NCBI GenBank assembly: GCA_958295835.1
Contig: OY282378.1
Coordinates: 2,691,694 to 2,755,693, forward strand
DNA from: an uncultured Gammaproteobacteria bacterium
GTDB lineage: Bacteria; Pseudomonadota; Gammaproteobacteria; HK1
Reading direction: 5' to 3'
DNA: 64,000 nt
Position 1 is the stretch's first letter. Each line of letters starts with the position of its first letter. A model generated the notes under the pieces. The model made no database searches and was not told the origin of the DNA. It saw only the letters and a program-made list of their open reading frames with translations. Below, piece by piece: positions 1 to 9,705 of this stretch. Made by a program: the position numbers and the translations under genes.

Positions 1-398
1 CATGCCGAGATGCACCCGCAACGGCTCTGTGATCTGGTAGCCCACGGTGAGCACCGGGTTCAGCGAGGTCATCGGATCCTGGAAGACGAACCCCACGTGG
101 GCGCCGCGCACGCGCCTCAGGTCCTTCGAATCGAGCCCCATCAGGTCTTCGCCGTCGAGGCGCGCCCCGCCGGAAACGATCTCGGCCGGCGGCATCGGCA
201 GGAGCTTGAGCAGCGACATCATGGTCACGCTCTTGCCCGAGCCGCTCTCGCCGACCACCCCGAGCAGCTCCCCCTCTCCGAGGTCGAAGCTGATGCCGTT
301 GACCGCGTGGACGGTGCCGTCCCGGGTGTGGAAGCGGGTACGGACGTCCTCGACCTCCAGGACCTTCCGTCGGGCAGGCGCCTCGGGCGTCGCACCGG

Positions 399-402
<4 letters not shown>
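1..402 (-). CDS. Oligo/dipeptide ABC transporter ATP-binding protein (OppD/DppD family), 5' part only
   Basis: The first 134 codons of an ABC ATPase are present; the rest lies beyond the window edge. The protein would energise import of peptides (or nickel or opines) through an inner-membrane permease. Visible features are the N-terminal beta-strand pattern around [13 protein letters not shown], the Walker A GESGSGKS at about residues 46-53, and the Q-loop region [15 protein letters not shown] near residue 110, which is typical of OppD/DppD rather than of other ABC families. I chose a GTG start because it overlaps the fumC stop codon by four bases (GTGA), suggesting translational coupling with fumC. 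Substrate specificity cannot be read from this fragment. Confidence 0.88.
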
Positions 403-1799
<1,397 letters not shown>

Positions 1800-1921
1800 T
1801 GCCTGCCGCTCCTTCCGGCCACGGGAATGCCGTATGGTAAGCGCTCGGAGGAGGCGCCGGACAGGGATGCGGGGAAAGAGACGGCCCTGCGCCGGCGACT
1901 GCCGGCAATCGGAGGCATCGC

Positions 1922-2326
1922 ATGATCAGGACGGTCGATTTGAATCGCGATCTGGCGGGACTCGTGAAGCTGGAGGGCCGCGGAGCGCATACCACCGAGG
2001 AAGAGGCGCAGGCGTCGTTCATGACCCTCGCCGATTTCCGTGACGGCGGCATCTTCGCCGCGAGCTTCAGTGGGTCCAGCGGCTGGGAGCGGCACTCGAA
2101 GGGCGACGAGCTCGTGCAGATCGTCGAGGGCGAGACCCGCCTGGAGGTCATCGTCGATGACGAGATCGAATCCCACGAGCTCGCCGCCGGCATGCTGCTG
2201 GTGGTGCCGAGGGGCTGCTGGCACCGCTTCACGTCGGAGCACGGGGTCAAGGTGATGACCGCGACCCCCCAGCCCACCGAGCACCTCCACGTCGACGATC
2301 CCAGGAGCCTGCCGGGCACGGGTTGA
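1922..2326 (+). CDS. Small cupin-domain protein
   Basis: A 134-residue single-domain cupin. A conserved double-stranded beta-helix pattern is visible: [16 protein letters not shown] (first cupin motif, metal ligands probably His and Glu) and, about 25 residues later, [12 protein letters not shown] (second motif, ligand His). Such small cupins bind a metal and may act as isomerases, dioxygenases or ligand sensors; the substrate cannot be told here. It diverges from fumC and converges on znuB, so it is probably monocistronic. The ATG at 1922 follows the purine-rich stretch CGGAGGCATCGC, which contains a good ribosome binding site. Confidence 0.85.
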   Translation: MIRTVDLNRDLAGLVKLEGRGAHTTEEEAQASFMTLADFRDGGIFAASFSGSSGWERHSKGDELVQIVEGETRLEVIVDDEIESHELAAGMLLVVPRGCWHRFTSEHGVKVMTATPQPTEHLHVDDPRSLPGTG

Positions 2327-2471
2327 AGGCGGGGGAGGTCATGTCCAGGGTCTCCGCCGCGGGGGCCTGCCCATTGCCATCGAGCTTCGAAGACGGGGAG
2401 GGGCGTCACGTCCACGGTCCCCGCTCGCGCCGGAAGGCCGTATCGCCCGCCTCCGGGAAGCGATGGCTCGT

Positions 2472-3278
2472 TCACTCACGCCGGCGGGACGACGAGCGGG
2501 CGGGGACGAGCAGGCCAGCGGCGAATATCGCGCTCGCGACCATCACGATCGCCGGTCCGGCCGGCACGTCCCATTCGAGCGATCCGAACAGGCCGGCGGC
2601 GACCGCGGCGGCGCCGATCCCCGCCGCGGCGACCACCATCTGCTCGGGCGTCGCGGCGAAACGACGCGCGGCGGCGGGAGGGATGATCACCAGCGCCAGC
2701 ACCAGCAGCATGCCGACGATCTTCATCCCCGTCGCGATGACCACCGCGAGCAGGATCACCAGCAGCATCCGCACCCGCTGCACCGGCACCCCCTCCACCG
2801 CCGCCAGATCCTCGTTGACGGTCACGGAGAGGAGGTTGCGCCACTGCCAGGCAAGCGCCGCGATGGACCCGGCGGCAATCGCGAAGATGAACCGGAGATC
2901 GGCGGCGCTCACCGAGAGGACGTCGCCGAAGAGGTAGCCCATCAGATCGACACGCACCTGCTCCATGAAGGCGATGACGATGAGGCCCGCCGCGAACACT
3001 CCGTGGGCCAGCACCCCGAGCAGGGTGTCGAGGGGAACGAGCTGCTGGCGCTCCAGCAGGGCCAGACCACCCGCGAGCAGGAGGCAGATCGCGAGGATGG
3101 CGAGGGTCGGCTCGATCTCCAGCAGAAAACCGAGCGCCACGCCGAGGAGCACCGCGTGGGCGAGCGTCGCACCGAAGTAGGCCATGCGTCGCCACACCAC
3201 GAAACAGCCGATCGGACCTGCCGCCAGCGCCACCCCGATGCCGCCGGCCAGCGCACGCAGGAAGAAATCCTCGGTCAC
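2472..3278 (-). CDS. znuB: Zinc ABC transporter permease ZnuB
   Basis: A 268-residue polytopic inner-membrane protein of the ABC-3 (manganese/zinc) permease family, with about seven or eight hydrophobic segments and the typical LAHAVLLGVALG loop near residue 40. It forms the channel for Zn2+ delivered by ZnuA and driven by ZnuC. A GTG start is chosen because it overlaps the znuC TGA by four bases (GTGA), giving an N-terminus VTEDFFLRALAGG that matches family length; an upstream in-frame ATG would add 113 residues that only read znuC in another frame. It ends convergently with the cupin gene, with 145 bp between them and no clear hairpin. Confidence 0.94.
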   Translation of the reverse strand: MTEDFFLRALAGGIGVALAAGPIGCFVVWRRMAYFGATLAHAVLLGVALGFLLEIEPTLAILAICLLLAGGLALLERQQLVPLDTLLGVLAHGVFAAGLIVIAFMEQVRVDLMGYLFGDVLSVSAADLRFIFAIAAGSIAALAWQWRNLLSVTVNEDLAAVEGVPVQRVRMLLVILLAVVIATGMKIVGMLLVLALVIIPPAAARRFAATPEQMVVAAAGIGAAAVAAGLFGSLEWDVPAGPAIVMVASAIFAAGLLVPARSSSRRRE

Positions 3279-4225
3279 GGACGTGCGCCGCGGGCGTCCG
3301 GTCCGGTCCGTTCGCTGGATTCGGTCAGGCCCGGCGCGACGGTCGCGCGCGATGCGTCCCGGGCAATCCCGTCGTCCGGCGCTCTCCCCGGGCCGCGGTC
3401 CACTGCCCCGCGCCCGTCGTTCGCCGGCGTGTCGGCATTGGCCCGCGTGCCGGAGTCGATCGGTACCGGCTCGGCGAGCGCGTCGTGATGGTGGTCGTGG
3501 GAATGCTCGTAGACCGCGAGGGTGTTCGCCACGTGGCGGCCGAACAGGGAAACGAACGCCGGATCGCGCGTGATCGCCCGTGGATGGCCGGTGCAGCAGA
3601 CGTGACGGTTGATGCACACCACGGTGTCCGTCGCGGCCATGACCAGGTGAAGGTCATGCGAGACGAGCAGCACCCCGCAGCCGTACCGATCCCGGATCGC
3701 GGCGATCAGGCGGTAGAGCTCGCTCTGGCTCGTCACGTCGACTCCCGCCAGCGGCTCGTCGAGCACGAGCAATCCGGGCTCGCGCAAGAGCGCTCTGGCG
3801 AGCAGCACCCGGTGAAGCTCTCCTCCCGAGATCCCGGATACGGGATGGTCGAGGATCGCGCCCGCGCCGACCTCGGCAAGCAATGTTTCGAGCCGCTCGC
3901 GGGTCGCCGGCGCGCCCACGGTCAGAAAGCGCCGCACCGTCATCGGCAGAACCGGATCGCGATGCACGTGCTGCGGCGCATAGCCGATGCGAAGACCGGG
4001 GGCGCGCACCACCCGGCCGCGGCTGGGCCGGACGATGCCGAGCAGCACGCGGACCAGGGTCGACTTTCCCGCGCCGTTGAGACCGACCAAGGTCACGATC
4101 TCGCCGGCGTGGACCGCCAGATCCACCCCTTCCAGCACGTTCCGGCGCCCGAAGCTGACGCTCACTCCGTGCGCTTCGACGAGGGGCGGAGGCTCCGGGG
4201 GAACGGCGGTCGGTGGTCGATCCAT
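3275..4225 (-). CDS. znuC: Zinc ABC transporter ATP-binding protein ZnuC
   Basis: A 316-residue ABC ATPase powering high-affinity zinc uptake. The Walker A GLNGAGKS is near residue 48, the signature loop SGGELHRVLLARAL near 133, Walker B LLVLDEP near 154 and the switch His in LLVSHD near 188. The C-terminus is longer than in many ABC ATPases and begins with a His-rich stretch (HSHDHHHD), a common zinc-binding tail in ZnuC, followed by a low-complexity tail of about 60 residues. It is first in a znuCB operon that diverges from znuA across a Zur-type operator. Starvation for zinc should derepress it. Confidence 0.95.
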   Translation of the reverse strand: MDRPPTAVPPEPPPLVEAHGVSVSFGRRNVLEGVDLAVHAGEIVTLVGLNGAGKSTLVRVLLGIVRPSRGRVVRAPGLRIGYAPQHVHRDPVLPMTVRRFLTVGAPATRERLETLLAEVGAGAILDHPVSGISGGELHRVLLARALLREPGLLVLDEPLAGVDVTSQSELYRLIAAIRDRYGCGVLLVSHDLHLVMAATDTVVCINRHVCCTGHPRAITRDPAFVSLFGRHVANTLAVYEHSHDHHHDALAEPVPIDSGTRANADTPANDGRGAVDRGPGRAPDDGIARDASRATVAPGLTESSERTGPDARGARP

Positions 4226-4257
4226 GCGGTGTTTCTCCGGGGGGACGGGCTGCCCGC

Positions 4258-4278
4258 AAGTGATATACTATAACACTT
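4258..4278. promoter_or_regulatory. Putative Zur operator (21-bp near-palindrome)
   Basis: The two 10-bp arms AAGTGATATA and TATAACACTT are separated by one central base and are mutually complementary except at one symmetric pair. This is close to the gamma/beta-proteobacterial Zur consensus (a TGTTATANTATAACA core). It lies 33 bp upstream of the znuC start and 65 bp upstream of the znuA start, so one site could repress both directions. The zur gene itself is downstream of znuA. Confidence 0.85.
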
Positions 4279-4342
4279 CCGGTCTTCCGTTCCCTTCGGC
4301 ACGACCGGCGACGGCAATTTCCGCCAAGCCCGAGAACGTCCC

Positions 4343-5377
4343 ATGAATCGCAACGCTCAGATGCTCGGGCGGCCGGTATCCCGGAATGCGCCATGCCGGC
4401 CTGCCCGCCGTTCAGGCCTCATCCGGACGGGACGATTGCGCATGGCGCTGTTCGCGCTCGTCGCCCTGCATTCGGCGCCGGAGGCGTGCGCCGCACCCGA
4501 GGTCGTGGTGAGCATCAAGCCGATCCACGCGCTCGTCGCCGGCGTGATGGGCGAGATCGGCACGCCACGGCTGATCGTCGACGGCGGTGCGTCTCCCCAC
4601 ACTTACCAGATGCGCCCGTCCGAAGCAGCGGCGTTGCAATCCGCGGACCTGGTCGTCTGGGTCGGCGACACCCTGGAGACGTTTCTCGCACGTCCCATCG
4701 CAAGCCTCGGGGCGGGGGCGGAGATCGTCACCCTGCATCGAGTGGCCGGGATGCGGCTGCTGCCCAATCGCGAGGGAGGCATGTGGAATGGGAGCTCCGC
4801 ACGGCTCCCTGACGGCGAGGACGCCAACGACGGTGACCCTCACGCCCATGACCATGACGAGCTCGATGCGCACATCTGGCTGGACCCCGGCAACGCACGA
4901 CAGATCGTGGAGACCGTGGCCGCGGCGCTCATCCGCGTCCACCCGGAGGGGGCGGCGATGTTCCGGCGCAACTCCGTCTCCATGGGAGCGCGTATCACGG
5001 CGCTGGAAGCGTCGCTGCGGAGGCGGCTCGCGCCGGTGGGCCGGCATGCGTTCGTCGTCTTCCACGACGGGTACCAGTACTTCGAGCGGGCGTTCGAGCT
5101 CAACGGCATCGGCGCGGTCACCCTCGGCCCGACCCGTTTGCCGGGGGCGAAGCGGCTCGCGGCGCTGCGGCGCGCCCTCGTCGAACGCGACGCCCGCTGC
5201 GTCTTCACCGAACCGCAGTTCGAGCCGCGTCTCGTTCGGACCGTGATCGAACACACCGGGGTTCGGACCGCGGTACTCGACCCCCTCGGGGCGGACGTCG
5301 CAGCGGGCGCAGATGCCTGGTTCGACGTCATGCGCCGCATGGGCGATTCCGTAGCCGGATGCCTCGGCGACGCCTGA
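4343..5377 (+). CDS. znuA: Periplasmic zinc-binding protein ZnuA
   Basis: A 344-residue cluster A-I (ZnuA/TroA) substrate-binding protein that captures Zn2+ in the periplasm for ZnuBC. Metal-ligand segments are GGASPHTYQMRP (His near 86), DELDAHIWLDP (His near 174), VFHDGYQYF (His near 238) and the late Asp region TAVLDPLG. A His/Asp-rich loop (DPHAHDHDELDAH, about 162-174) is the zinc-ZnuA hallmark and separates it from manganese homologues. The N-terminus carries a signal peptide ending near PEACA-AP. The chosen ATG leaves a long basic n-region; an in-frame ATG at 4442 gives a more usual signal peptide and is a real alternative. Confidence 0.94.
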   Translation: MNRNAQMLGRPVSRNAPCRPARRSGLIRTGRLRMALFALVALHSAPEACAAPEVVVSIKPIHALVAGVMGEIGTPRLIVDGGASPHTYQMRPSEAAALQSADLVVWVGDTLETFLARPIASLGAGAEIVTLHRVAGMRLLPNREGGMWNGSSARLPDGEDANDGDPHAHDHDELDAHIWLDPGNARQIVETVAAALIRVHPEGAAMFRRNSVSMGARITALEASLRRRLAPVGRHAFVVFHDGYQYFERAFELNGIGAVTLGPTRLPGAKRLAALRRALVERDARCVFTEPQFEPRLVRTVIEHTGVRTAVLDPLGADVAAGADAWFDVMRRMGDSVAGCLGDA

Positions 5378-5608
5378 CCACCCTTCCGGCGCCGGCGACG
5401 ATGTTTTCGCTCCTGTCGTTCGGCGCCGGGATCGGAGCTGCAGCGGGGAGTGTCGCTCAAGCCCTCGATCGATTCAGGCCTGGTCTCCGAGTCGCCGGCG
5501 GATACGGCGGCCGACGGCCCGCTCGTCGCGAATCGTCACGCGGTCTTGTATTCTCGCTGCCCGCCCGGGCGCTTCGCCGAGAGACCGGCATGGCCTCGAC
5601 CCCGACCG

Positions 5609-6121
5609 ATGAACAGCGCGCACAATGAGAGTGGCCGGTTCCCGTCCCACGAGCACGATCACCGTCACTGCGTGGCGAGCGCGCTCGACGATGCCAAGGC
5701 CGTCTGCTCGGAACGGGGCGCGCGGCTCACGCCGGTGCGGCGGCGGGTGCTCGAGATCATCTGGCAGAGCCACCGCCCGCTCGGGGCATACGCGATCCTC
5801 GACGTACTCTCGGGCGAAGGACATTCCCCGGCGCCGCCCACCGTGTACCGCGCCCTGGAATTCCTGCTCATGCATGGTCTCGTGCATCGACTGTCATCCC
5901 TCAATGCGTTCATCGGATGTGCTCGCCCCGGACATCCCGGCGCCGGACAGTTTCTCCTCTGTATCGCCTGCGGGACCGCGGCAGAGCTCAACGACGCCGC
6001 GATCGAGCGCGCGATCGAGCGTAGCGCCGCGGCGGAAGGCTTCACCTCGCAGGTGCACACCGTCGAGATCAGCGGCATCTGCCCCCACTGCCGCGAGGCC
6101 CCGAACGCCGGCGCGCACTAG
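5609..6121 (+). CDS. zur: Fur-family zinc uptake regulator Zur
   Basis: A 170-residue Fur-family repressor. It has the DNA-binding winged-helix segment (RGARLTPVRRRVLEII, then PPTVYRALEFLL recognition helix) and a structural zinc site made of two CxxC pairs, LLCIACG and GICPHC. The reading frame is open upstream to 5450, but the ATG at 5609 gives the normal Fur/Zur length and the added residues look non-coding. Location 230 bp downstream of znuA and the operator between znuC and znuA argue for Zur rather than Fur. The His-rich N-terminus (HEHDHRHC) is also usual for Zur proteins. Confidence 0.93.
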   Translation: MNSAHNESGRFPSHEHDHRHCVASALDDAKAVCSERGARLTPVRRRVLEIIWQSHRPLGAYAILDVLSGEGHSPAPPTVYRALEFLLMHGLVHRLSSLNAFIGCARPGHPGAGQFLLCIACGTAAELNDAAIERAIERSAAAEGFTSQVHTVEISGICPHCREAPNAGAH

Positions 6122-6290
6122 AGGGCCGGCCGGTGTCCGACTCCGCGATTCTGCGTCGCGGATGACCGGGCTGACCATGAAGCACCGGTGACGATTCGAG
6201 ATCCGCCTTGCCCGCACCGGATCGCTGCCTGAAGATCGACTCCGTCCGGCTTTCGACAGCGTGCCGGCCATGATCGTCGCGACCTGATCG

Positions 6291-7013
6291 ATGCCTTCCC
6301 AGCCTCGGATCGTTTCCATCGCAAGGACCCTCTCGCGCCGGGCCGACGCGCTCACCTTCGCGCCCCCGGTGACCCACGTCTACAACCCCCTCCGGTACGC
6401 ATGGGCGCCGCACCGGGCGTATCTCGCGCGCTACGGCACGGGGTCGCCCGAGGTCCTGATGCTCGGGATGAACCCCGGCCCGTTCGGAATGGCGCAGACC
6501 GGCGTACCCTTCGGCGACGTCGAGATCACCCGTGACTGGCTCGGGGTGCGAGGAAGGGTCGCGCGGCCGAGGGTCGAACATCCAAGGCGGCCCGTCGCCG
6601 GCTTCGACTGCCCGCGCGGCGAGGTGAGCGGGCGCCGGCTCTGGGGATGGGCGCGAAGCCGGTTCGGCGAGCCGAAGCGCTTCTTCGAGCGTTTCTTCGT
6701 CTGGAACTACTGCCCGCTCTGCTTCATGGAGGATTCGGGGAGGAACCGCACCCCCGACAAGCTGCCGGCCGCGGAGCGAGCGCCACTCTACGAGGCGTGC
6801 GACGCGGCGCTCGTGCGTGTCGTCGGCGCGCTCGGGACGCGACACGTACTCGGGATCGGGCGATTCGCCGCGGACCGCGCCCGCGCCGCACTGGGTGAAG
6901 ATGCGGTGACCGTGAGTGTCGCGCCGCATCCGAGCCCCGCGAGCCCGCTCGCCAACCGAGGATGGGCCGAGGCGTTCGAGCGCGCGCTCCGTGACGCCGG
7001 GATCGCAGTCTGA
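6291..7013 (+). CDS. SMUG1-type uracil-DNA glycosylase
   Basis: A 240-residue base-excision repair enzyme of the SMUG1 family within the UDG superfamily. Motif I, GMNPGPFGMAQTGVPFG (residues 59-75), is almost identical to animal SMUG1, and the late HPSPASPLAN segment (about 214-223) is the DNA-intercalation/catalytic His motif. Such enzymes remove uracil, 5-hydroxymethyluracil and related oxidised bases. SMUG1 is common in animals and patchy in bacteria, where horizontal spread has been proposed. It sits between zur and a methyltransferase gene without overlap. The ATG at 6291 is the first in frame and gives the full family length. Confidence 0.92.
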   Translation: MPSQPRIVSIARTLSRRADALTFAPPVTHVYNPLRYAWAPHRAYLARYGTGSPEVLMLGMNPGPFGMAQTGVPFGDVEITRDWLGVRGRVARPRVEHPRRPVAGFDCPRGEVSGRRLWGWARSRFGEPKRFFERFFVWNYCPLCFMEDSGRNRTPDKLPAAERAPLYEACDAALVRVVGALGTRHVLGIGRFAADRARAALGEDAVTVSVAPHPSPASPLANRGWAEAFERALRDAGIAV

Positions 7014-7077
7014 ACGTCGCCGGCCACCGGCCACCGCGAGCGACGACGATACGGAGCAGGGACAGGCCCATTCCGCG

Positions 7078-8592
7078 ATGACCGCTCGATCTTCACCGCT
7101 TCACGAGCGCATCCACTATCCCGGCGGCGCGTGGGAGCACTCCCACCCCGATCGCATCGCGGCCAACGCACGGTTGTACGGCCTGAATCCCGCACCGGTT
7201 GAACGCTGCCGAGTCCTGGAGCTCGGATGCGGCGCGGGCGGGAACCTCATCCCGATGGCCTGCGGGCTTCCCGACGCACGCTTTCTCGGCATCGAGCTCG
7301 CGACCCGGCCGGTTGCGATCGGGCGAGGGCTCGCGGCCGCGCTCGGACTCTCCAACTTCGAGCTGCAGCAACGTGACGTTCTCGACCTCCCTGCGGATCT
7401 CGGGGAATTCGACTACATCATCGCGCACGGCGTGTACTCGTGGGTTCCGGCGCCGGTGCGCGATGCGCTGATGTCGGTCTTCGCGCGCCATCTCGCGCCC
7501 CAGGGGATCGCTTACCTGAATTTCAACGCCTTGCCCGGCGGCCATCTGCGCCGCCTCGTCCGCGACATGATGAAGTTCCGGCTCGCGGTGTTCGACGACC
7601 CGGAAGCACACGGCGAGGATGCGGTGCGGTTCCTGCGGCTGGTCACAGGCGCCCAGCCGGAAGGGTCGCCCTACCGGCGGATACTGGAGGAGGAGCTCGG
7701 CCGCATCGGGCACAACCCGGTCGGCGTGCTCTTCCATGACGATCTCGTCCCGCACCATCAGGCGTTCCACTTCCGGCGCGTCGTCGAGCATGCCGCGGAA
7801 CACGGCTTGCAATACCTGTGCGAGGCGCGGCCCGCCGACGTGCACCCGGGCCGGTATCCGGGACCGATTCGGGCCGCGTTGCACCGGTTCGGCGGCGGTC
7901 GAATCGCCCGCGAGCAGTGCTTCGACTTCCTCGTCTGCCAGATGTATCGCTGCTCCCTGTTCTGTCGCGAAGGCATCGCGCTCGCGCCGGTCGGGGACCT
8001 CGACGGGATGCGCGGTCTGCGCGCCGCATCGCCGGTCCGCCCCGCCACCGCGCCCGCGGACCTCACCGACGGTATCGCGGTGACCTTCCACGCGCCGGAC
8101 GGGGCCGACCTGCACCTCGACGACTCGGCTGCCAAGGCAGCGCTGGAGATCCTTGCCGAACGTTGGCCCGCGAGCGTCGGAGCCGAGATGCTGTTCCGGG
8201 ACGCGCGCAAGCGGTCCGGCCGCCCCGGCGGACCCACGCGGCTGGAACGGCGCGAGTTCGCCGGATTTCTCGCCACGAACCACGCAACGGGATTCGTCGA
8301 TCTCCACACCTGGGAGCCGCCGCTGGCGACGGCGGTCAGCGATCGACCCGTTGCGAGCGCGCTCTCGCGCATCGAGATCGAGCGCACGGCCCGAATCACC
8401 AGCCTGCGTCACCGCCAGGTGGAGATCGACGACCCGATCGCTGCCGCGGTGCTTGCACGCCTCGACGGGACCAGGGATCTCGCGGCGCTTCATGAGGACG
8501 TGAGCCGGGAGCTCCCTGCCGGATCCGTCGCCCGGCGGCACATCGAGGCGGCGCTGGCGGGGCTGGCGCACCACTGCCTGCTGGAAGGCTGA
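7078..8592 (+). CDS. Class I SAM-dependent methyltransferase with methyltransferase regulatory domain
   Basis: A 504-residue protein. The N-terminal Rossmann methyltransferase has motif I VLELGCGAGGN near residue 42, an acidic residue after strand 2 (FLGIELATRP) and the post-I motif FDYIIAHGVYSWVP. The middle and C-terminal parts, from about residue 220, match the pattern of the methyltransferase regulatory domain family and end in a region resembling a winged PqqD-like element (DPIAAAVLARLDGTRDLAALH). Substrate unknown. The ATG at 7078 is preferred; the 54 extra codons available upstream overlap the preceding gene and are low-complexity. Confidence 0.85.
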   Translation: MTARSSPLHERIHYPGGAWEHSHPDRIAANARLYGLNPAPVERCRVLELGCGAGGNLIPMACGLPDARFLGIELATRPVAIGRGLAAALGLSNFELQQRDVLDLPADLGEFDYIIAHGVYSWVPAPVRDALMSVFARHLAPQGIAYLNFNALPGGHLRRLVRDMMKFRLAVFDDPEAHGEDAVRFLRLVTGAQPEGSPYRRILEEELGRIGHNPVGVLFHDDLVPHHQAFHFRRVVEHAAEHGLQYLCEARPADVHPGRYPGPIRAALHRFGGGRIAREQCFDFLVCQMYRCSLFCREGIALAPVGDLDGMRGLRAASPVRPATAPADLTDGIAVTFHAPDGADLHLDDSAAKAALEILAERWPASVGAEMLFRDARKRSGRPGGPTRLERREFAGFLATNHATGFVDLHTWEPPLATAVSDRPVASALSRIEIERTARITSLRHRQVEIDDPIAAAVLARLDGTRDLAALHEDVSRELPAGSVARRHIEAALAGLAHHCLLEG

Positions 8593-8612
8593 TGCGCATG
8601 CCCACCCAGGAA

Positions 8613-8672
8613 CGTCATTCCCGCGCACGGCACGCTATCGCGAAGACGGGGCGGGGCGGGGCGGGAATCCTG
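8613..8672. repeat. REP-like imperfect palindrome
   Basis: The segment begins CGTCATTCCCGCGC and ends GGGGCGGGAATCC, so the arms ATTCCCGC and GCGGGAAT face each other across a G-rich middle. This CGTCATTCCCGCG...CGGGAATCC layout is that of many proteobacterial REP elements. It lies between the convergent methyltransferase and HAD genes and could also act as a terminator. Confidence 0.5.
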
Positions 8673-8722
8673 ATCCCAGGCGGCGGGAAAGCGTCCGTCG
8701 AGGCGGGCCGTGGCTTCGGGGA

Positions 8723-9430
8723 TCAGGCTGCGGTGATGATCCCGAGGACGGCGTCGCGATGCGTCAGGTCGGGGAACGCGCGGTCGGGTGCCGCCGCCGC
8801 CAGATCGGAGAGGGATGAATCGCCGGTTGCCACCGCGATCGCCTTCGCGGCGATGCATCGGGCGCATCGGACGTCCTCCGGCGTATCGCCGATCACCGTC
8901 GTCAGCGCGGGCTCCGCCGAAAGCCGATGCGTCGTCCGCAGATATGCGTCGGCAGCGCCCAGCGCGTCAGCGGCGATGCCGCCGCGATCGAGGCGGTGGT
9001 CACCGAATCCGCCGAAATCGAAGAACGAATCGATGCCGTAGTGCCTGAGCTTGAGCCAGGCGCCGGCCGCCACGTTGCCGGTAAGAATGCCCATCGCGAT
9101 GTCGCTTCGCTCCCGGATCGCACGCAACAGCGGCAGCACCCCCGGAAGCAGGCATCCGCGGCGGGTGACGAGGGTCCGTTCGAGCCGTTGCAGGTAGCCT
9201 TGCCGGAACCGTTGCCACGTGCCGGGCCGATCCTCGATCCCGTGCTGCGTGAAGACCTCCCGTACGATTGCCCGATCGCTGCGTCCTGCAAAGGAAATAT
9301 CGCCCCGGATGCGCTCGATGTCGAACTCGGCGCGAAACGTCTCGGCAAACGCCGCTCGGCCGGCTCCCTGAGTGCGGAGCAAAGTCGAATCGATGTCGAA
9401 CAGGGCCACGTACATGGGCGATTGACGCAC
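8723..9430 (-). CDS. HAD-superfamily hydrolase (phosphoglycolate phosphatase-like)
   Basis: A 235-residue HAD phosphatase. The nucleophile motif is ALFDIDSTLLRTQG (residues 9-22, nucleophile first Asp, acid/base second Asp), motif II is the TGN of GILTGN (near residue 119) and motif IV is VIGDTPEDVRCA (near 189). A helical cap lies between motifs I and II. Such enzymes dephosphorylate small phosphorylated metabolites such as 2-phosphoglycolate; the exact substrate is not readable. The ATG at 9430 leaves five residues before the core; a second ATG five codons in is equally possible. Confidence 0.88.
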   Translation of the reverse strand: MRQSPMYVALFDIDSTLLRTQGAGRAAFAETFRAEFDIERIRGDISFAGRSDRAIVREVFTQHGIEDRPGTWQRFRQGYLQRLERTLVTRRGCLLPGVLPLLRAIRERSDIAMGILTGNVAAGAWLKLRHYGIDSFFDFGGFGDHRLDRGGIAADALGAADAYLRTTHRLSAEPALTTVIGDTPEDVRCARCIAAKAIAVATGDSSLSDLAAAAPDRAFPDLTHRDAVLGIITAA

Positions 9431-9705
9431 CGGGACGCCTGGCTGGAAGCGCCGCGCACGCGGTTAGCGTGCTGCATCCTGACCGTGAAGTCCATCCGCG
9501 ATACGTTCCCGACAGGTGATTTCACGCCAGTTGGGCGGAGTCGTGTACACTTGGTCCACCCTTTGCTTCGCAGGGATGGCGGCGGGGCTGGAGGCGACGC
9601 CCACCGCATGAGGCGGCATCAGGCACCATCGACGCATCGTGGTGGCGCGTCCGGGTCCGGCCCGCGTCGTGAGTCGCGGGGGTGCATCGGTTTCGGAATC
9701 AGGGC

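Noticed and set aside
3279-3617. Longer znuB with 113 extra N-terminal residues
   Set aside because: The extra codons read znuC in another frame; the GTG overlapping the znuC stop gives normal ZnuB length.
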